Notes: a model not told the origin generated them from the sequence alone. Positions 8,637 through 17,120 are shown, numbered from the stretch's first letter. The stretch is 64,000 nucleotides of DNA from Lachnospiraceae bacterium (GCA_017484135.1 JAFUTQ010000092.1:1-64000); one strand, 5' to 3'. A program made the numbers and translations.

Positions 8637-10179
8637 GATAGTATTCCTCCATCTGGTGTTTGATTTGATGAATTAAATCATACATGTACTTCCGATAAGC
8701 CTCCTCCCCATGTCTTTCTGCATATTTCATACAAATATTTTTCTTTTCTTCATAGTACTGACCTGATTGCGCACACAACAAAATTTGCTGCTTCATTTCA
8801 TCATAACTATGTACAACTGCTTTTTCCCCGGTATTATATTCCACATCACAGTCCGGCAGGGTCAAAACTGGCATGCCTGCAACGGCTGCCATCGCACCAC
8901 TCCATCCGCCGCCGCTTCTCTTAGGATTTACATACATATCCAACATCTTTAATGTTGCCAGCAAATCCTCCCGATAACCCATATAGTATATCCGGTCTTT
9001 TAATTTATCATCTTCAAAATATTTTTTTATTACAGATACCTCTCCAATAAATGCAACCGCGATATGGGCATCCAGCTCCATGACTTCCTTCAGCATATCG
9101 ACAAATTCTTCTGTAACCTCAGTATCCAAACGATTTCCCACGACAGCAAGAATAAACTGGTTCTCGTCCAGCCCTTCATCTTTTCGGCAATAAACATGAC
9201 CAGTTTCCTTGAACCTCGCAGGTTCATGATTTTTAATAAAGCATTGTACTTGATTGCTATTCAAGTTTTCCTCATAGCATTTCTCCATTATTTCATTTCT
9301 CTTTTGAACTCTTAAAATAATTTGTCCCGCCGATATCGGACACTGATTTGACATATTTTTTACAACAAGCGTTGTAAAATCAGCCACGATATCTATCGCC
9401 GGATTAAAGATTCCCATTCCCCACACAAACAATGGATTATATCCATATATCAGAGAATACAGTTTTTCATATTTTTCAATGGATGGATTCAGCAAATCAA
9501 CCTGCATATAAGGAATCTTTGCCTCTTCATACTCCAGTGTGATTTTTTCTCCATCAATACCCTCAATAGAATTAAAGAGACTCCGCTTCCCATACCATTG
9601 ATCTACAGTCAACTCCATATTGCTCGGACATGCACACACCAATATCTCATATCCCATTTTCCTCAAATAATTGACATACGAAACAATCATCCTCGTTGGC
9701 GCATGGTTCAGTTTCCCCATCTGTTCCGTAATAATCACAATGCGTTTCTTATTTCTCTGTTCGATCGGAATGGGCAAAAGCTTCTGCTGTAAAGTTTCAC
9801 GAATTCGTTCTACATTCCTTTGATGTAATTGTTTTTTCTCTCTGTAATACTCATCTTTTGCATAGATCAATTGAATTTCATACATAATATTAATCCACGG
9901 AGAAAGACTATTGCCCTGCAGCAGCTCGATTAAAAGCCTATGCAATCTCGGATCCTCAATAAAATGATTCAAAAAAGACAAAAAATATATCGCATCTGTC
10001 TCGTCAAAGCTTTTGAACATTGCCATAATTTTATCTTGTTCTATCGCCGACATAGCATGGTATGTTTTTTCCAAAGCTCCTATCTGCTGTATACTATTTT
10101 GATCAAAAGATGTGCATAATTGAATTGCCTGTTTCATCCACTCAATCGAATCCACCGTGCTCTCACCAGCTTTCTCCAT
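8623..10179 (-). CDS. Putative GT-B glycosyltransferase with helical N-terminus
   Basis: A 518-residue protein. Residues 1-130 are a helical region without a clear family. From ~140 a GT-B-like fold begins (KKRIVIITEQMGKLNHAPTRMIVSYVNYLRKMGYEILV), and the C-terminal half has MGYREDLLATLKMLDMYVNPKRSGGGWSGAMAAVAGMPVLTLPDCD. The last block resembles the donor-binding site of HMW1C/GT41-like and GT4 enzymes (NP.RSGGG.S...A...G.PV.TL). That suggests a transferase that may act on protein, but the identity is not certain. Position between a WecE-like enzyme and a CgeB-type protein supports a role in flagellin glycan assembly. The start has only a weak ribosome site. Confidence 0.65.
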   Translation of the reverse strand: MEKAGESTVDSIEWMKQAIQLCTSFDQNSIQQIGALEKTYHAMSAIEQDKIMAMFKSFDETDAIYFLSFLNHFIEDPRLHRLLIELLQGNSLSPWINIMYEIQLIYAKDEYYREKKQLHQRNVERIRETLQQKLLPIPIEQRNKKRIVIITEQMGKLNHAPTRMIVSYVNYLRKMGYEILVCACPSNMELTVDQWYGKRSLFNSIEGIDGEKITLEYEEAKIPYMQVDLLNPSIEKYEKLYSLIYGYNPLFVWGMGIFNPAIDIVADFTTLVVKNMSNQCPISAGQIILRVQKRNEIMEKCYEENLNSNQVQCFIKNHEPARFKETGHVYCRKDEGLDENQFILAVVGNRLDTEVTEEFVDMLKEVMELDAHIAVAFIGEVSVIKKYFEDDKLKDRIYYMGYREDLLATLKMLDMYVNPKRSGGGWSGAMAAVAGMPVLTLPDCDVEYNTGEKAVVHSYDEMKQQILLCAQSGQYYEEKKNICMKYAERHGEEAYRKYMYDLIHQIKHQMEEYYHVNI

Positions 10180-10205
10180 ATATGACTCTATTCAATGACC
10201 TACTT

Positions 10206-11363
10206 TCATTCACTCCGACCCATCGCGATTTGAAAAATCTCCGGAAGTAGTCTCTCATAGGTAAAAATCTGCTCCGCCCGTTCATGCCCCTTCAAAGCCA
10301 GCTGCTCCCGCTCTGTATCATGCTTCAAATAATAGTCAATTTTCATCATCATATCCTCGGGGCTTTCATACCACATGATTGTCTCTCCATAGGAAAAGTA
10401 GTCTGCCAGTTCAGATTGGTAGTTGGTCAGCAAAAAACCTCCCGCTCCCAGAATATCTATGACACGCAGCGGAATGCCGGATTGTATAGAACGCAGGGTA
10501 ATATTTAAATTGATCCTGCTGTTGTAAAAGATTTGCGGCATCTGCGTATGATACTCCGCATAGCCTTTATACCTCAGTTTTATATCTGCAGGTTTCTCCG
10601 GCGCATACAATGTCACTTCATACTTTGCTGCAATCAGCTCCAAGAGCCTTCTGCGCTCAATGACCGTCATTTTTTTCCGAATCATATCCCGCAGAATATC
10701 ATTTTTGCAGTCTCGGTATAAAGACCCCATATCAATCTGCGCATATCTGCCCATTTCCCTGCACTTTGCATCGTCAAATATGTGATCACAAAAATCGTAA
10801 CCATACACCAACAGCTGTGATTCGATCATACCGTCAATATATCCCTTTAATTCTTCCGGCAAGTATTGAATCTGATCAAAAAAATTATTCTTATCATTAT
10901 ATAATGTGCCCAAAAACGTCACATCTGCCCGGTAGCTTGGCATTCTGCCTCCCAGCAACCGCTGCAGCCTTCTGTGATTGTAGGCTAACGGCATATAATA
11001 CACCGTACGAATTCCCTGTCTCCGGTATTTCGCAAGCAGGTTATGATCAAAGAGAAAAACCACATTACAGGGATTTTCCAATGCAACGGATTCCAGAGTC
11101 AGATGCGGCGAATCAAATACCCATGAAATATATCGAATATCATGCTGCATTGCAATTCTTGAAAGAATCGGATAAAAATCAAAGGAAAAAATACAATCAT
11201 ACTTCTTTTTCAACAAGCGATCCATCTGCTCCATAAACAGTTCATCCTGATCATAATTTTTCATGGATAAATCTGTCACGTCCACCTGCCATCCAAGTTG
11301 ACGCATACACTCCACACAATCATTGCATGTGCATTCGTTCCGATGATAGTATAAAATTTTCAT
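10206..11363 (-). CDS. CgeB-type glycosyltransferase (copy 2)
   Basis: A 385-residue paralogue of the protein at 6321-7454, with the same blocks: ILYYHRNECTCNDCVECMRQLGWQVD, SFDFYPILSRIAMQHDIRYISWVFDSPHLTLES and SRINLNITLRSIQSGIPLRVIDILGAGGFLLTNYQSELADYF. The GT-B C-terminal block is complete. It has a Cys-rich N-terminal segment (CTCNDCVEC) that copy 1 lacks. Two bases separate it from the upstream small gene, so the two are probably co-translated. Substrate unknown. Confidence 0.75.
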   Translation of the reverse strand: MKILYYHRNECTCNDCVECMRQLGWQVDVTDLSMKNYDQDELFMEQMDRLLKKKYDCIFSFDFYPILSRIAMQHDIRYISWVFDSPHLTLESVALENPCNVVFLFDHNLLAKYRRQGIRTVYYMPLAYNHRRLQRLLGGRMPSYRADVTFLGTLYNDKNNFFDQIQYLPEELKGYIDGMIESQLLVYGYDFCDHIFDDAKCREMGRYAQIDMGSLYRDCKNDILRDMIRKKMTVIERRRLLELIAAKYEVTLYAPEKPADIKLRYKGYAEYHTQMPQIFYNSRINLNITLRSIQSGIPLRVIDILGAGGFLLTNYQSELADYFSYGETIMWYESPEDMMMKIDYYLKHDTEREQLALKGHERAEQIFTYERLLPEIFQIAMGRSE

Positions 11364-11365
11364 TC

Positions 11366-11728
11366 TTATGACAATTCCTTTGCAGCCGCTTCCAATTCCT
11401 CAAAAAACCTCATTATATCTCCGCTCAGTAATTCTACCATTTTCGCATCATCCTTCGCCTGATAGGCCTCATTAAATTGTAAAAAAATGGCATTCGTCTC
11501 ATCCTTATCAATTCTGACCCTGTCCTCATTGATATAATCCCTGGTTCCGTTAAACACCTCAATTTCCCAGTTCATACCATTCACAATACTATGCAGGTAC
11601 TCATCGGTATCCGGTTGCCGATTGCCGTTTAATTCCTCTGCGACATTTCTGATGGCTGTGATGAGACGCGGACTATACTCCGTCAAGGCTAATAACGCTT
11701 CCTTCTGTTGCTTTCTTAAATCCTCCAT
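11366..11728 (-). CDS. Small helical protein of the flagellar glycosylation island
   Basis: A 120-residue acidic, all-helical protein with no recognised domain, signal peptide or membrane segment. It begins MEDLRKQQKEALLAL and ends FFEELEAAAKELS. GAGGAT precedes the ATG, and an extended -10 promoter lies ~50 bases upstream, so it probably heads the transcript for the CgeB, WecE and GT2 genes. Its C-terminal third (FNEAYQAKDDAKMVELL...FFEELEAA) weakly resembles the C-terminus of the 103-residue protein at 15244-15555. Both precede a large glycosyltransferase, so a chaperone or adaptor role is possible but unproven. Confidence 0.65.
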   Translation of the reverse strand: MEDLRKQQKEALLALTEYSPRLITAIRNVAEELNGNRQPDTDEYLHSIVNGMNWEIEVFNGTRDYINEDRVRIDKDETNAIFLQFNEAYQAKDDAKMVELLSGDIMRFFEELEAAAKELS

Positions 11729-11775
11729 GATTCATCCTCACTTCCTGTTTTGTATAACATTTATATTTATTGGTT

Positions 11776-11784
11776 ATTATAACA
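11776..11784 (-). promoter_or_regulatory. Extended -10 promoter upstream of the 120-residue protein
   Basis: Minus strand reads TG-T-TATAAT, an extended -10 element (TATAAT at 11781-11776, TG at 11784-11783). No good -35 is visible, as is usual for extended -10 promoters. It would drive the small protein and the genes beyond it. Confidence 0.5.
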
Positions 11785-11809
11785 TACAATGTATTTTTAT
11801 GAAAATTTT

Positions 11810-12358
11810 TTAATCGCTAATTTCTATTACAGGATATGATGTTAATTTCCTGACTTCATCCCAATCATCCCGCAACATGGCCATTTCAATCACATCATAA
11901 TACTGATTATTTTTCCTAATATGCTGCTTACGAACTCCCTCTATCTTAGCGCCACATTTCTCATGTAAATGTATTGCAGCTTCATTAAATGACAATACAT
12001 CCCAACATAATTTATTTAAATTAAGTTTCTCAAAAACATAATCATAAATATTTCTTTCCACTATAAAAGAAATCCCTTTTCCTCGGTATGTAAGCTCCCC
12101 TATGTAATGTCCGGCTTCGCATTTCCCATTCTTATAGTCTATATTCTGCAGGCTAAAAACTCCAATTGATTTGTCTTCTACATATATGACCCAATATTTC
12201 TCTGTCTTTTTTTTGTCTAGTGCATCAAACCACTGTATTTGTGTATCCATGGTAAGAACAGGGTCTGTGTACATATATTTCGTCACTTCTGCACTTTGAC
12301 GCCATTTCATAACCAGTGACAAATCCTTCTTCTGCAAACGGCGCAATGAAATCTTCAT
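11810..12358 (-). CDS. pseH: PseH: UDP-4-amino-sugar N-acetyltransferase (GNAT)
   Basis: Third step of Pse synthesis: acetyl-CoA-dependent N-acetylation of UDP-4-amino-4,6-dideoxy-beta-L-AltNAc. The 182-residue GNAT protein reads MKISLRRLQKKDLSLVMKWRQSAEVTKYMYTDP at the N-terminus, a typical PseH start. It also has GHYIGELTYRGKGISF, an acetyl-CoA loop variant, and NLNKLCWDVLSFNEAAIHLHEKCGAKIEGVRKQHI. The ATG at 12358 lies two bases after the pseB stop; the longer frame would overlap pseB. Adjacency to pseB supports the assignment. Confidence 0.85.
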   Translation of the reverse strand: MKISLRRLQKKDLSLVMKWRQSAEVTKYMYTDPVLTMDTQIQWFDALDKKKTEKYWVIYVEDKSIGVFSLQNIDYKNGKCEAGHYIGELTYRGKGISFIVERNIYDYVFEKLNLNKLCWDVLSFNEAAIHLHEKCGAKIEGVRKQHIRKNNQYYDVIEMAMLRDDWDEVRKLTSYPVIEISD

Positions 12359-12360
12359 TT

Positions 12361-13359
12361 CTAATGTTCCTCTACGGTTTGTAATAGTTCTTGAATTTGT
12401 CCCACCGATAACCAATCCTTATTGCTGCCCGAACTGTATTCAAATCCTTGCTCGACCTGTTTCCCTCCGGCCTGTATCTTATCCGGATTCCACCAATCAA
12501 AATGAGGATATACAATAAAATGCTCTTCGTACTCATAAGTAAGCATGGAGTCCTCTCTGGTTACCATAATTTCATGAAGCTTTTCCCCTTCCCGTATTCC
12601 AACCTCCGGCATATTACACCCCGGCAGAATTGCCTGTGCCAGATCCGTAATCTTAAAAGAAGGAATCTTCGAGATAAAGGTTTCTCCTCCCTTTGCCTCA
12701 TTCAGCGCCTTGATTACCAAATTCACGCCCTCATCCAGACTGATCCAGAAACGCGTCATCCGATAATCCGTAATCGGCAGCTCCGTCCCTCCATTTTTGA
12801 TAATATTTCGGAAAAACGGGATGACCGACCCCCTGCTGCCTGCTACATTTCCATATCTCACAATGGAAAAGCACACATCCCTCTGTCCCGCATATGCATT
12901 TGCCGCAATAAACAATTTATCCGATACCAGCTTGGTGCCGCCATACAAATTGATCGGATTCACCGCTTTGTCTGTGGACAATGCCACTACGCGCTTCACC
13001 CCGCAATCCAACGCTGCATCTACAATATTCATCGCTCCGTTGATGTTGGTCTTTACCGCCTCCATCGGATTATATTCACAGGCAGGCACCTGTTTTAACG
13101 CTGCCGCATGTACCACATAATCCACTCCCTCAAATGCACGGTAAAGCCGATCCCGATCCCGTACATCTCCGATAAAAAACCTCAACCGGTCTGCCTTGGG
13201 ATGCTCCCGAAATTCATTCTGCATGACAAACTGCTTGTACTCATCTCTGGAATATATAATGATTTTTTTTGGATCATAGTGATTTAATACATAATCTACG
13301 AACTGATGTCCAAAAGAACCGGTTCCACCTGTAACTAATATACTTTTATCGTCTAGCAT
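12361..13359 (-). CDS. pseB: PseB: UDP-N-acetylglucosamine 4,6-dehydratase (inverting)
   Basis: First committed step of Pse synthesis. It converts UDP-GlcNAc to UDP-2-acetamido-2,6-dideoxy-beta-L-arabino-hex-4-ulose. The 332-residue SDR protein carries the nucleotide motif VTGGTGSFGHQFV (residues ~9-21), YSRDEYKQFVMQNEF, HAAALKQVPACEYNP and the active-site segment VNPINLYGGTKLVSDK, all diagnostic for the FlaA1/PseB group. The ATG follows GGAGG at seven bases. PseH follows two bases later and MAF lies upstream, so flagellin, MAF, pseB and pseH lie in one direction. Confidence 0.92.
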   Translation of the reverse strand: MLDDKSILVTGGTGSFGHQFVDYVLNHYDPKKIIIYSRDEYKQFVMQNEFREHPKADRLRFFIGDVRDRDRLYRAFEGVDYVVHAAALKQVPACEYNPMEAVKTNINGAMNIVDAALDCGVKRVVALSTDKAVNPINLYGGTKLVSDKLFIAANAYAGQRDVCFSIVRYGNVAGSRGSVIPFFRNIIKNGGTELPITDYRMTRFWISLDEGVNLVIKALNEAKGGETFISKIPSFKITDLAQAILPGCNMPEVGIREGEKLHEIMVTREDSMLTYEYEEHFIVYPHFDWWNPDKIQAGGKQVEQGFEYSSGSNKDWLSVGQIQELLQTVEEH

Positions 13360-13399
13360 GCCGCTGCCTCCGTTTGAAAAATTTTTTTCTTATCCGCCA

Positions 13400-15247
13400 C
13401 TATACCACATCCAAAAAAAGCCTCTGCAAGTCAGCGGACAGCTGTTCGATCGCAGAAATACATCCCTTATACCAAGCCAATGCCTTCTCGCACAATTTCG
13501 GTATCTCAATATCGTCTGCGAAAACATCTCCTCCCACAGAATATTCCGTATCACTATTATAAAATAATATAATATCCTGCATAGGGTACTCGCGGATTTT
13601 GGTATTTATCTCATCCAATTCCAAAATGAGCTTCTTTTGCTCTGCTATATCATTTTCATGATAGCATTCCAATAAGTTCTTAATATTTTTTTCTCCGACC
13701 TTGATCTGCTCGATCAATTGCTTTAATCGGTTCGGTTCATCCCGAAATCTGGCTATAATCTCCTGTCTTTGCTCCGACGAAAATGCGTCAGGTACGTCGG
13801 CTAACATACTCTTAAAATCCACCTGTGTGTGGCAGCACTCCTCAATTGCCTGCTGCAATGTCATAATCTCTGTGCCCTCAATGAGCGCCCCTCCCTCTGT
13901 CGCGTCAATCACCCGTATCCCTTTCGGCAGCATTTTAATAGAATTCTCAATCCACTGTCTGTACATATCCATTTGGTAATCCGTCTCTAGCATGCTACCA
14001 TCCTGTCCCTTTACCAAAACGTTGTATCTTTCCTTTTGATATATTTCATCCTCTGTTTTTGAAAACTTAAGACTCTGATTATACGTCTGCCCACCTGTAA
14101 ATGCCAGATCCTGCCCAACAAAGACAATCACCCGAAATCCAAGGTAAATCGCAAGAGAAAATACAACTGTTGATACAGATCCCCCTGTTTTCATCGCTGC
14201 ATATTTGCCCGTCGTTAATTCTTCAGCAATATTTTGAAAATAACGGTTTGGCATTCCATCATAAAAACGCCGCCCCCTATGCCTGTCTATAATTTCACTT
14301 CTTGATATTGGTTCAAATACAAATGGTATTTCACTGATATCTATCCCCTCAAAAAACCGATCCGGCACCCGTGAGTCCACACTAATCGCCATATCCACAT
14401 GCACATGATGATCATATACCGCACGCAGCGCTGCGTCCACAACGATAATAAACGCCTTTCCCTCTGCCAGTTTTAACGTTTCTATATTTTTATTCAAAGA
14501 CGGACCGGCTGCCACAATAATTACCGGTACATCTTTTATATTCTGCGTCTTAAAATACTCTTTCATCTGAAACAGATTGCTCTGATACAAGATATCTCTC
14601 ATTAACACCAGACTATTCTGTGCATATTCCTTTTGAAAGTCTATGATGGTATTCTTTCTGATAATACTGTTTTTCATTTCATAGACAATCATTTCGATGG
14701 ATGATTCACACTCCCGATTATAAACCCTGTCATAATTTGGCAATATCAAGTGATGTACTAACCGCTGATTGTTATAGTCCACCACCCCTTCTATCCCCCG
14801 TTGAAGTACATATCGACTCTCAGCAGACAGATAAACTCTCTCGTTGTAAATCAAATCTGTCAAATCCATCTCCTTCATGAGCAAATCAAAATAGTCTCCA
14901 TTTGGCTCATGAATAATCCAAAGGTTTGTATTATTTCCTGCTGTCATCAGTTGGCGAATTACCGTTCCGTCACTGATTCCGAAAATATAGTATATCCCGT
15001 AGTCAACAATTTCCTCCCTGTGTCCATCTATATACAGTTTCGCTGCCAATACGGGATCATGTTGGCTGTTTAAAAGCCACCATTCCCCTTGATACCTTAC
15101 TTTTGGATAGATTTCTCCCTTTTGTGTCCGAGCAAACCGAACCTCATAATCATAGCCGCTTTCTTCTTTTAATTCTCCGTACATATAACGGTACAGCTCA
15201 GGCTGATGCTTCTTTAATGCCTGCACATTTTTTTCATACATCGTCAT
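13400..15247 (-). CDS. maf: Motility-associated factor (MAF) glycosyltransferase
   Basis: A 615-residue protein of the MAF/DUF115 family. Known members transfer pseudaminic or legionaminic acid to flagellin Ser/Thr. The central MptE-like domain is visible: VPVIIVAAGPSLNKNIETLKLAEGKAFIIVVDAALRA, then VDMAISVDSRVP and KTGGSVSTVVFSLAIYLGFRVIVFVGQDLAFTGGQTY. The last motif is strongly conserved in MAF proteins. Of three close in-frame starts (GTG 15253, ATG 15247, ATG 15241), 15247 has GGAGGAG at ideal spacing and forms an ATGA overlap with the upstream stop, so translational coupling is likely. It sits right after flagellin and its terminator. Confidence 0.9.
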   Translation of the reverse strand: MTMYEKNVQALKKHQPELYRYMYGELKEESGYDYEVRFARTQKGEIYPKVRYQGEWWLLNSQHDPVLAAKLYIDGHREEIVDYGIYYIFGISDGTVIRQLMTAGNNTNLWIIHEPNGDYFDLLMKEMDLTDLIYNERVYLSAESRYVLQRGIEGVVDYNNQRLVHHLILPNYDRVYNRECESSIEMIVYEMKNSIIRKNTIIDFQKEYAQNSLVLMRDILYQSNLFQMKEYFKTQNIKDVPVIIVAAGPSLNKNIETLKLAEGKAFIIVVDAALRAVYDHHVHVDMAISVDSRVPDRFFEGIDISEIPFVFEPISRSEIIDRHRGRRFYDGMPNRYFQNIAEELTTGKYAAMKTGGSVSTVVFSLAIYLGFRVIVFVGQDLAFTGGQTYNQSLKFSKTEDEIYQKERYNVLVKGQDGSMLETDYQMDMYRQWIENSIKMLPKGIRVIDATEGGALIEGTEIMTLQQAIEECCHTQVDFKSMLADVPDAFSSEQRQEIIARFRDEPNRLKQLIEQIKVGEKNIKNLLECYHENDIAEQKKLILELDEINTKIREYPMQDIILFYNSDTEYSVGGDVFADDIEIPKLCEKALAWYKGCISAIEQLSADLQRLFLDVV

Positions 15248-15555
15248 TTGCACAACTCCTCCAGCTTCTCAAACTCTGAAATCTCAAAATACAGACAGTC
15301 CGCCAGCTCTAATATCTTTCCCTGTTGATAAAACTGCAAAATTCTTTGAAGTATTATCACAACCAATTGTGCCACTTCCTGATAATTGATCCCGGGATAA
15401 TTTTCCAACCGCTGCAGTATTTCCAGCAGATGCATCTGAATGTCGTTCAGGTGCTGCTGTATCCAATCATATGCCTGATGCTCTTTATTCTGATAGAGCC
15501 AGATTGCTGCCTCTTTCGTTTGTTTTTCTATTGCATCCATTCTCTCTCTTCCCAT
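15244..15555 (-). CDS. Small helical protein coupled to MAF
   Basis: A 103-residue soluble helical protein (AIEKQTKEAAIWLYQNKEHQAYDWIQQHLNDI...QFYQQGKILELADCLYFEISEFEKLEELCK). No family is recognised. Its stop overlaps the MAF start as ATGA, so the two proteins are probably made in fixed ratio and may act together. A second ATG at 15540 could be the true start, because GGGAAGAGAG precedes it. The gene starts just downstream of the flagellin terminator, so read-through from flagellin would express it. Confidence 0.7.
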   Translation of the reverse strand: MGRERMDAIEKQTKEAAIWLYQNKEHQAYDWIQQHLNDIQMHLLEILQRLENYPGINYQEVAQLVVIILQRILQFYQQGKILELADCLYFEISEFEKLEELCK

Positions 15556-15576
15556 CTGAATTTTTTAGAAAAATAA

Positions 15577-15596
15577 AGCCGGCATTACTGCCGGCT
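15577..15596 (-). terminator. Flagellin terminator
   Basis: Perfect 8-bp stem AGCCGGCA / TGCCGGCT with a four-base loop, followed on the minus strand by TTATTTTTCTA. It is a factor-independent terminator 24 bases past the flagellin stop. Confidence 0.85.
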
Positions 15597-15620
15597 CTAT
15601 TTTTGATAGTAGTATTACAA

Positions 15621-16436
15621 TTACTGTAATAAGGACAATGCTCCCTGCGTAGACTGGTTAGCCTGTGCCAACATTGACTGTCCTGCCTGAGCAAGAATGT
15701 TGTTTTTGCTGTAGGTAACCATCTCTGATGCGATATCTGTATCACGGATACGAGACTCAGCAGCCTGAGTATTCTCAGCAGTGGTGTCCAAATTCGCAAT
15801 GGTATGCTCCAGACGGTTCTGAATTGCACCAAGCGTTGAACGCTGTGTAGAAACGGTCTCAATTGCAGACTGCACAGCCTTCATGTAGGAACCAGCATTC
15901 GTGAATGTGGCAACCGCCAAACCAGTCGGCAATCCAATTGATACTGCGCCAAGATTCTTGATACTGATTTCAATCTTCTGTCCGGACAAAGCTCCTACCT
16001 GAAGATTCTTTCCAGTAAAGGTACCATCCAACAGGTTCATGGTGTTGAACTGTGTGGTATCCTTGATACGATCAATCTCAGTTCTCAACTGATCAAGCTC
16101 TTTCTTGATTGCGTTTCTGTCAACAGTAGTATTCGTATCGTTTGCTGCCTGAGTAGCCAACTCATTCATACGCTGTAAGATAGAGTGTGTCTCGTTCAAT
16201 GCACCCTCAGCGGTCTGGATAGCAGAAATACCATCCTGCGCATTAGAAGATGCCTTGTTCAGTCCACGGATCTGGCTTCTCATCTTCTCTGAAATAGAGA
16301 GTCCTGCAGCGTCATCGCCAGCTCTGTTGATTCTGTAGCCGGAAGACAACTTCTCTGTTGACTTTGCCTGTGCGCTTGTTGTGATTCCTAACTGTCTGTT
16401 TGTGTTTGCTGCCTGTAAATTGTGCTGTACTACCAT
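15621..16436 (-). CDS. fliC: Flagellin (short, D0-D1 type)
   Basis: Main filament subunit. The 271-residue protein has the conserved N-terminal D0/D1 region (MVVQHNLQAANTNRQLGITT, KLSSGYRINRAGDDAAGLSISEKMRSQIRGL) and C-terminal region (ETVSTQRSTLGAIQNRLEHT...SMLAQANQSTQGALSLLQ). Only a short insert lies between them, so there is essentially no variable D2/D3 domain. AGGAGG lies eight bases before the ATG. It has its own sigma-28 promoter and a structured leader with CsrA-like sites, and is followed by a strong terminator. MAF and Pse genes lie directly downstream, so the product is probably glycosylated on surface Ser/Thr. Confidence 0.95.
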   Translation of the reverse strand: MVVQHNLQAANTNRQLGITTSAQAKSTEKLSSGYRINRAGDDAAGLSISEKMRSQIRGLNKASSNAQDGISAIQTAEGALNETHSILQRMNELATQAANDTNTTVDRNAIKKELDQLRTEIDRIKDTTQFNTMNLLDGTFTGKNLQVGALSGQKIEISIKNLGAVSIGLPTGLAVATFTNAGSYMKAVQSAIETVSTQRSTLGAIQNRLEHTIANLDTTAENTQAAESRIRDTDIASEMVTYSKNNILAQAGQSMLAQANQSTQGALSLLQ

Positions 16437-16476
16437 AGTTCATTCCTCCTTGAATATATCGCCGCTTCCCTGCGGC
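16437..16476 (-). promoter_or_regulatory. Flagellin mRNA leader with hairpin and two CsrA-like sites
   Basis: A 5-bp hairpin GCCGC-AGGGAA-GCGGC (16476-16461 on the minus strand) puts AGGGA in its loop. The ribosome site 11 bases downstream reads AAGGAGG (16453-16447). Both match the CsrA consensus A(N)GGA. This pair, one in a loop and one over the Shine-Dalgarno, copies the design of the Bacillus subtilis hag leader. CsrA and its antagonist FliW are encoded 4 kb upstream. Confidence 0.75.
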
Positions 16477-16580
16477 TGATTTGCTGTTTTTTAGATTCTG
16501 TGGATACTGCTCCCTCCGGCCGTACGCTCCGTACTGAATTTTCTCCACCAGGCAAATCGTTTTTTATTTACCTGCTATAT

Positions 16581-16607
16581 ATATCGGTCAGTCCTCCCGA
16601 TACTTTA
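16581..16607 (-). promoter_or_regulatory. Sigma-28 promoter of flagellin
   Basis: Minus strand TAAA (16607-16604), exactly 15 bases, then ACCGATAT (16588-16581), one mismatch from the sigma-28/sigma-D consensus GCCGATAT. It gives a leader of roughly 140 bases. Confidence 0.85.
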
Positions 16608-16640
16608 TAGTAAAAAGAAAAATTTTTAATTTTTTCTCCT

Positions 16641-17120
16641 TTACTTCTTGTCATCCATGAACTGCGGATCGATATAATTTACCTTCATCATCGTCTGATA
16701 ATAGGATTGTACCGCCGTCCTGGAATTTTTCACCCCACGAATCTGCTTCCGCACATGGGCAAATTTCTGTTCCATCAACGCCTTATTTCTCTGCTCCTGG
16801 CTCTGAACAGAGGCGCTCAGAGCCATAATCTGCTTGATGAATTGCTGCATCTCCCCAATGTCCGCTGTATAACTGTCGCGATTTGTTGACAACTCCTCCT
16901 TCAGCCGCTCATAGACCTGCTCAAACCCGTCATCTAACAGAGAAAGTGCATCCACAAGTTCTGCCTTTGTCTGAATATTTTTCTCCAGATCGTCCGGATC
17001 CAACTCCGGATTTTCCAGCAGGCTCTTCTGTTCCTCATTCAGCACAGATAAAGCCTTCAAAATATCTACTTTTTTTGACAATCCCTGTTTCAAGGCAGTC
17101 ACATAATCATTTTCTGTCAT
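16641..17120 (-). CDS. fliT: FliT/FlgN-like flagellar export chaperone
   Basis: A 159-residue coiled-coil protein (MTENDYVTALKQGLSKKVDILKALSVLNEEQ...NIQTKAELVDALSLLDDGFEQVYERLKEEL) ending YYQTMMKVNYIDPQFMDDKK. The length, helical content and position as the last gene of flaG-fliD-fliS-fliT mark it as the FliT equivalent, which in other bacteria chaperones the FliD cap. Firmicutes versions also score as FlgN-like. GGGAGATGCATT precedes the ATG. Flagellin follows from its own promoter. Confidence 0.75.
   Translation of the reverse strand: MTENDYVTALKQGLSKKVDILKALSVLNEEQKSLLENPELDPDDLEKNIQTKAELVDALSLLDDGFEQVYERLKEELSTNRDSYTADIGEMQQFIKQIMALSASVQSQEQRNKALMEQKFAHVRKQIRGVKNSRTAVQSYYQTMMKVNYIDPQFMDDKK

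Noticed and set aside
12448..13098. A 216-residue plus-strand frame opposite pseB
   Set aside because: Antisense shadow of a complete pseB; no ribosome site.
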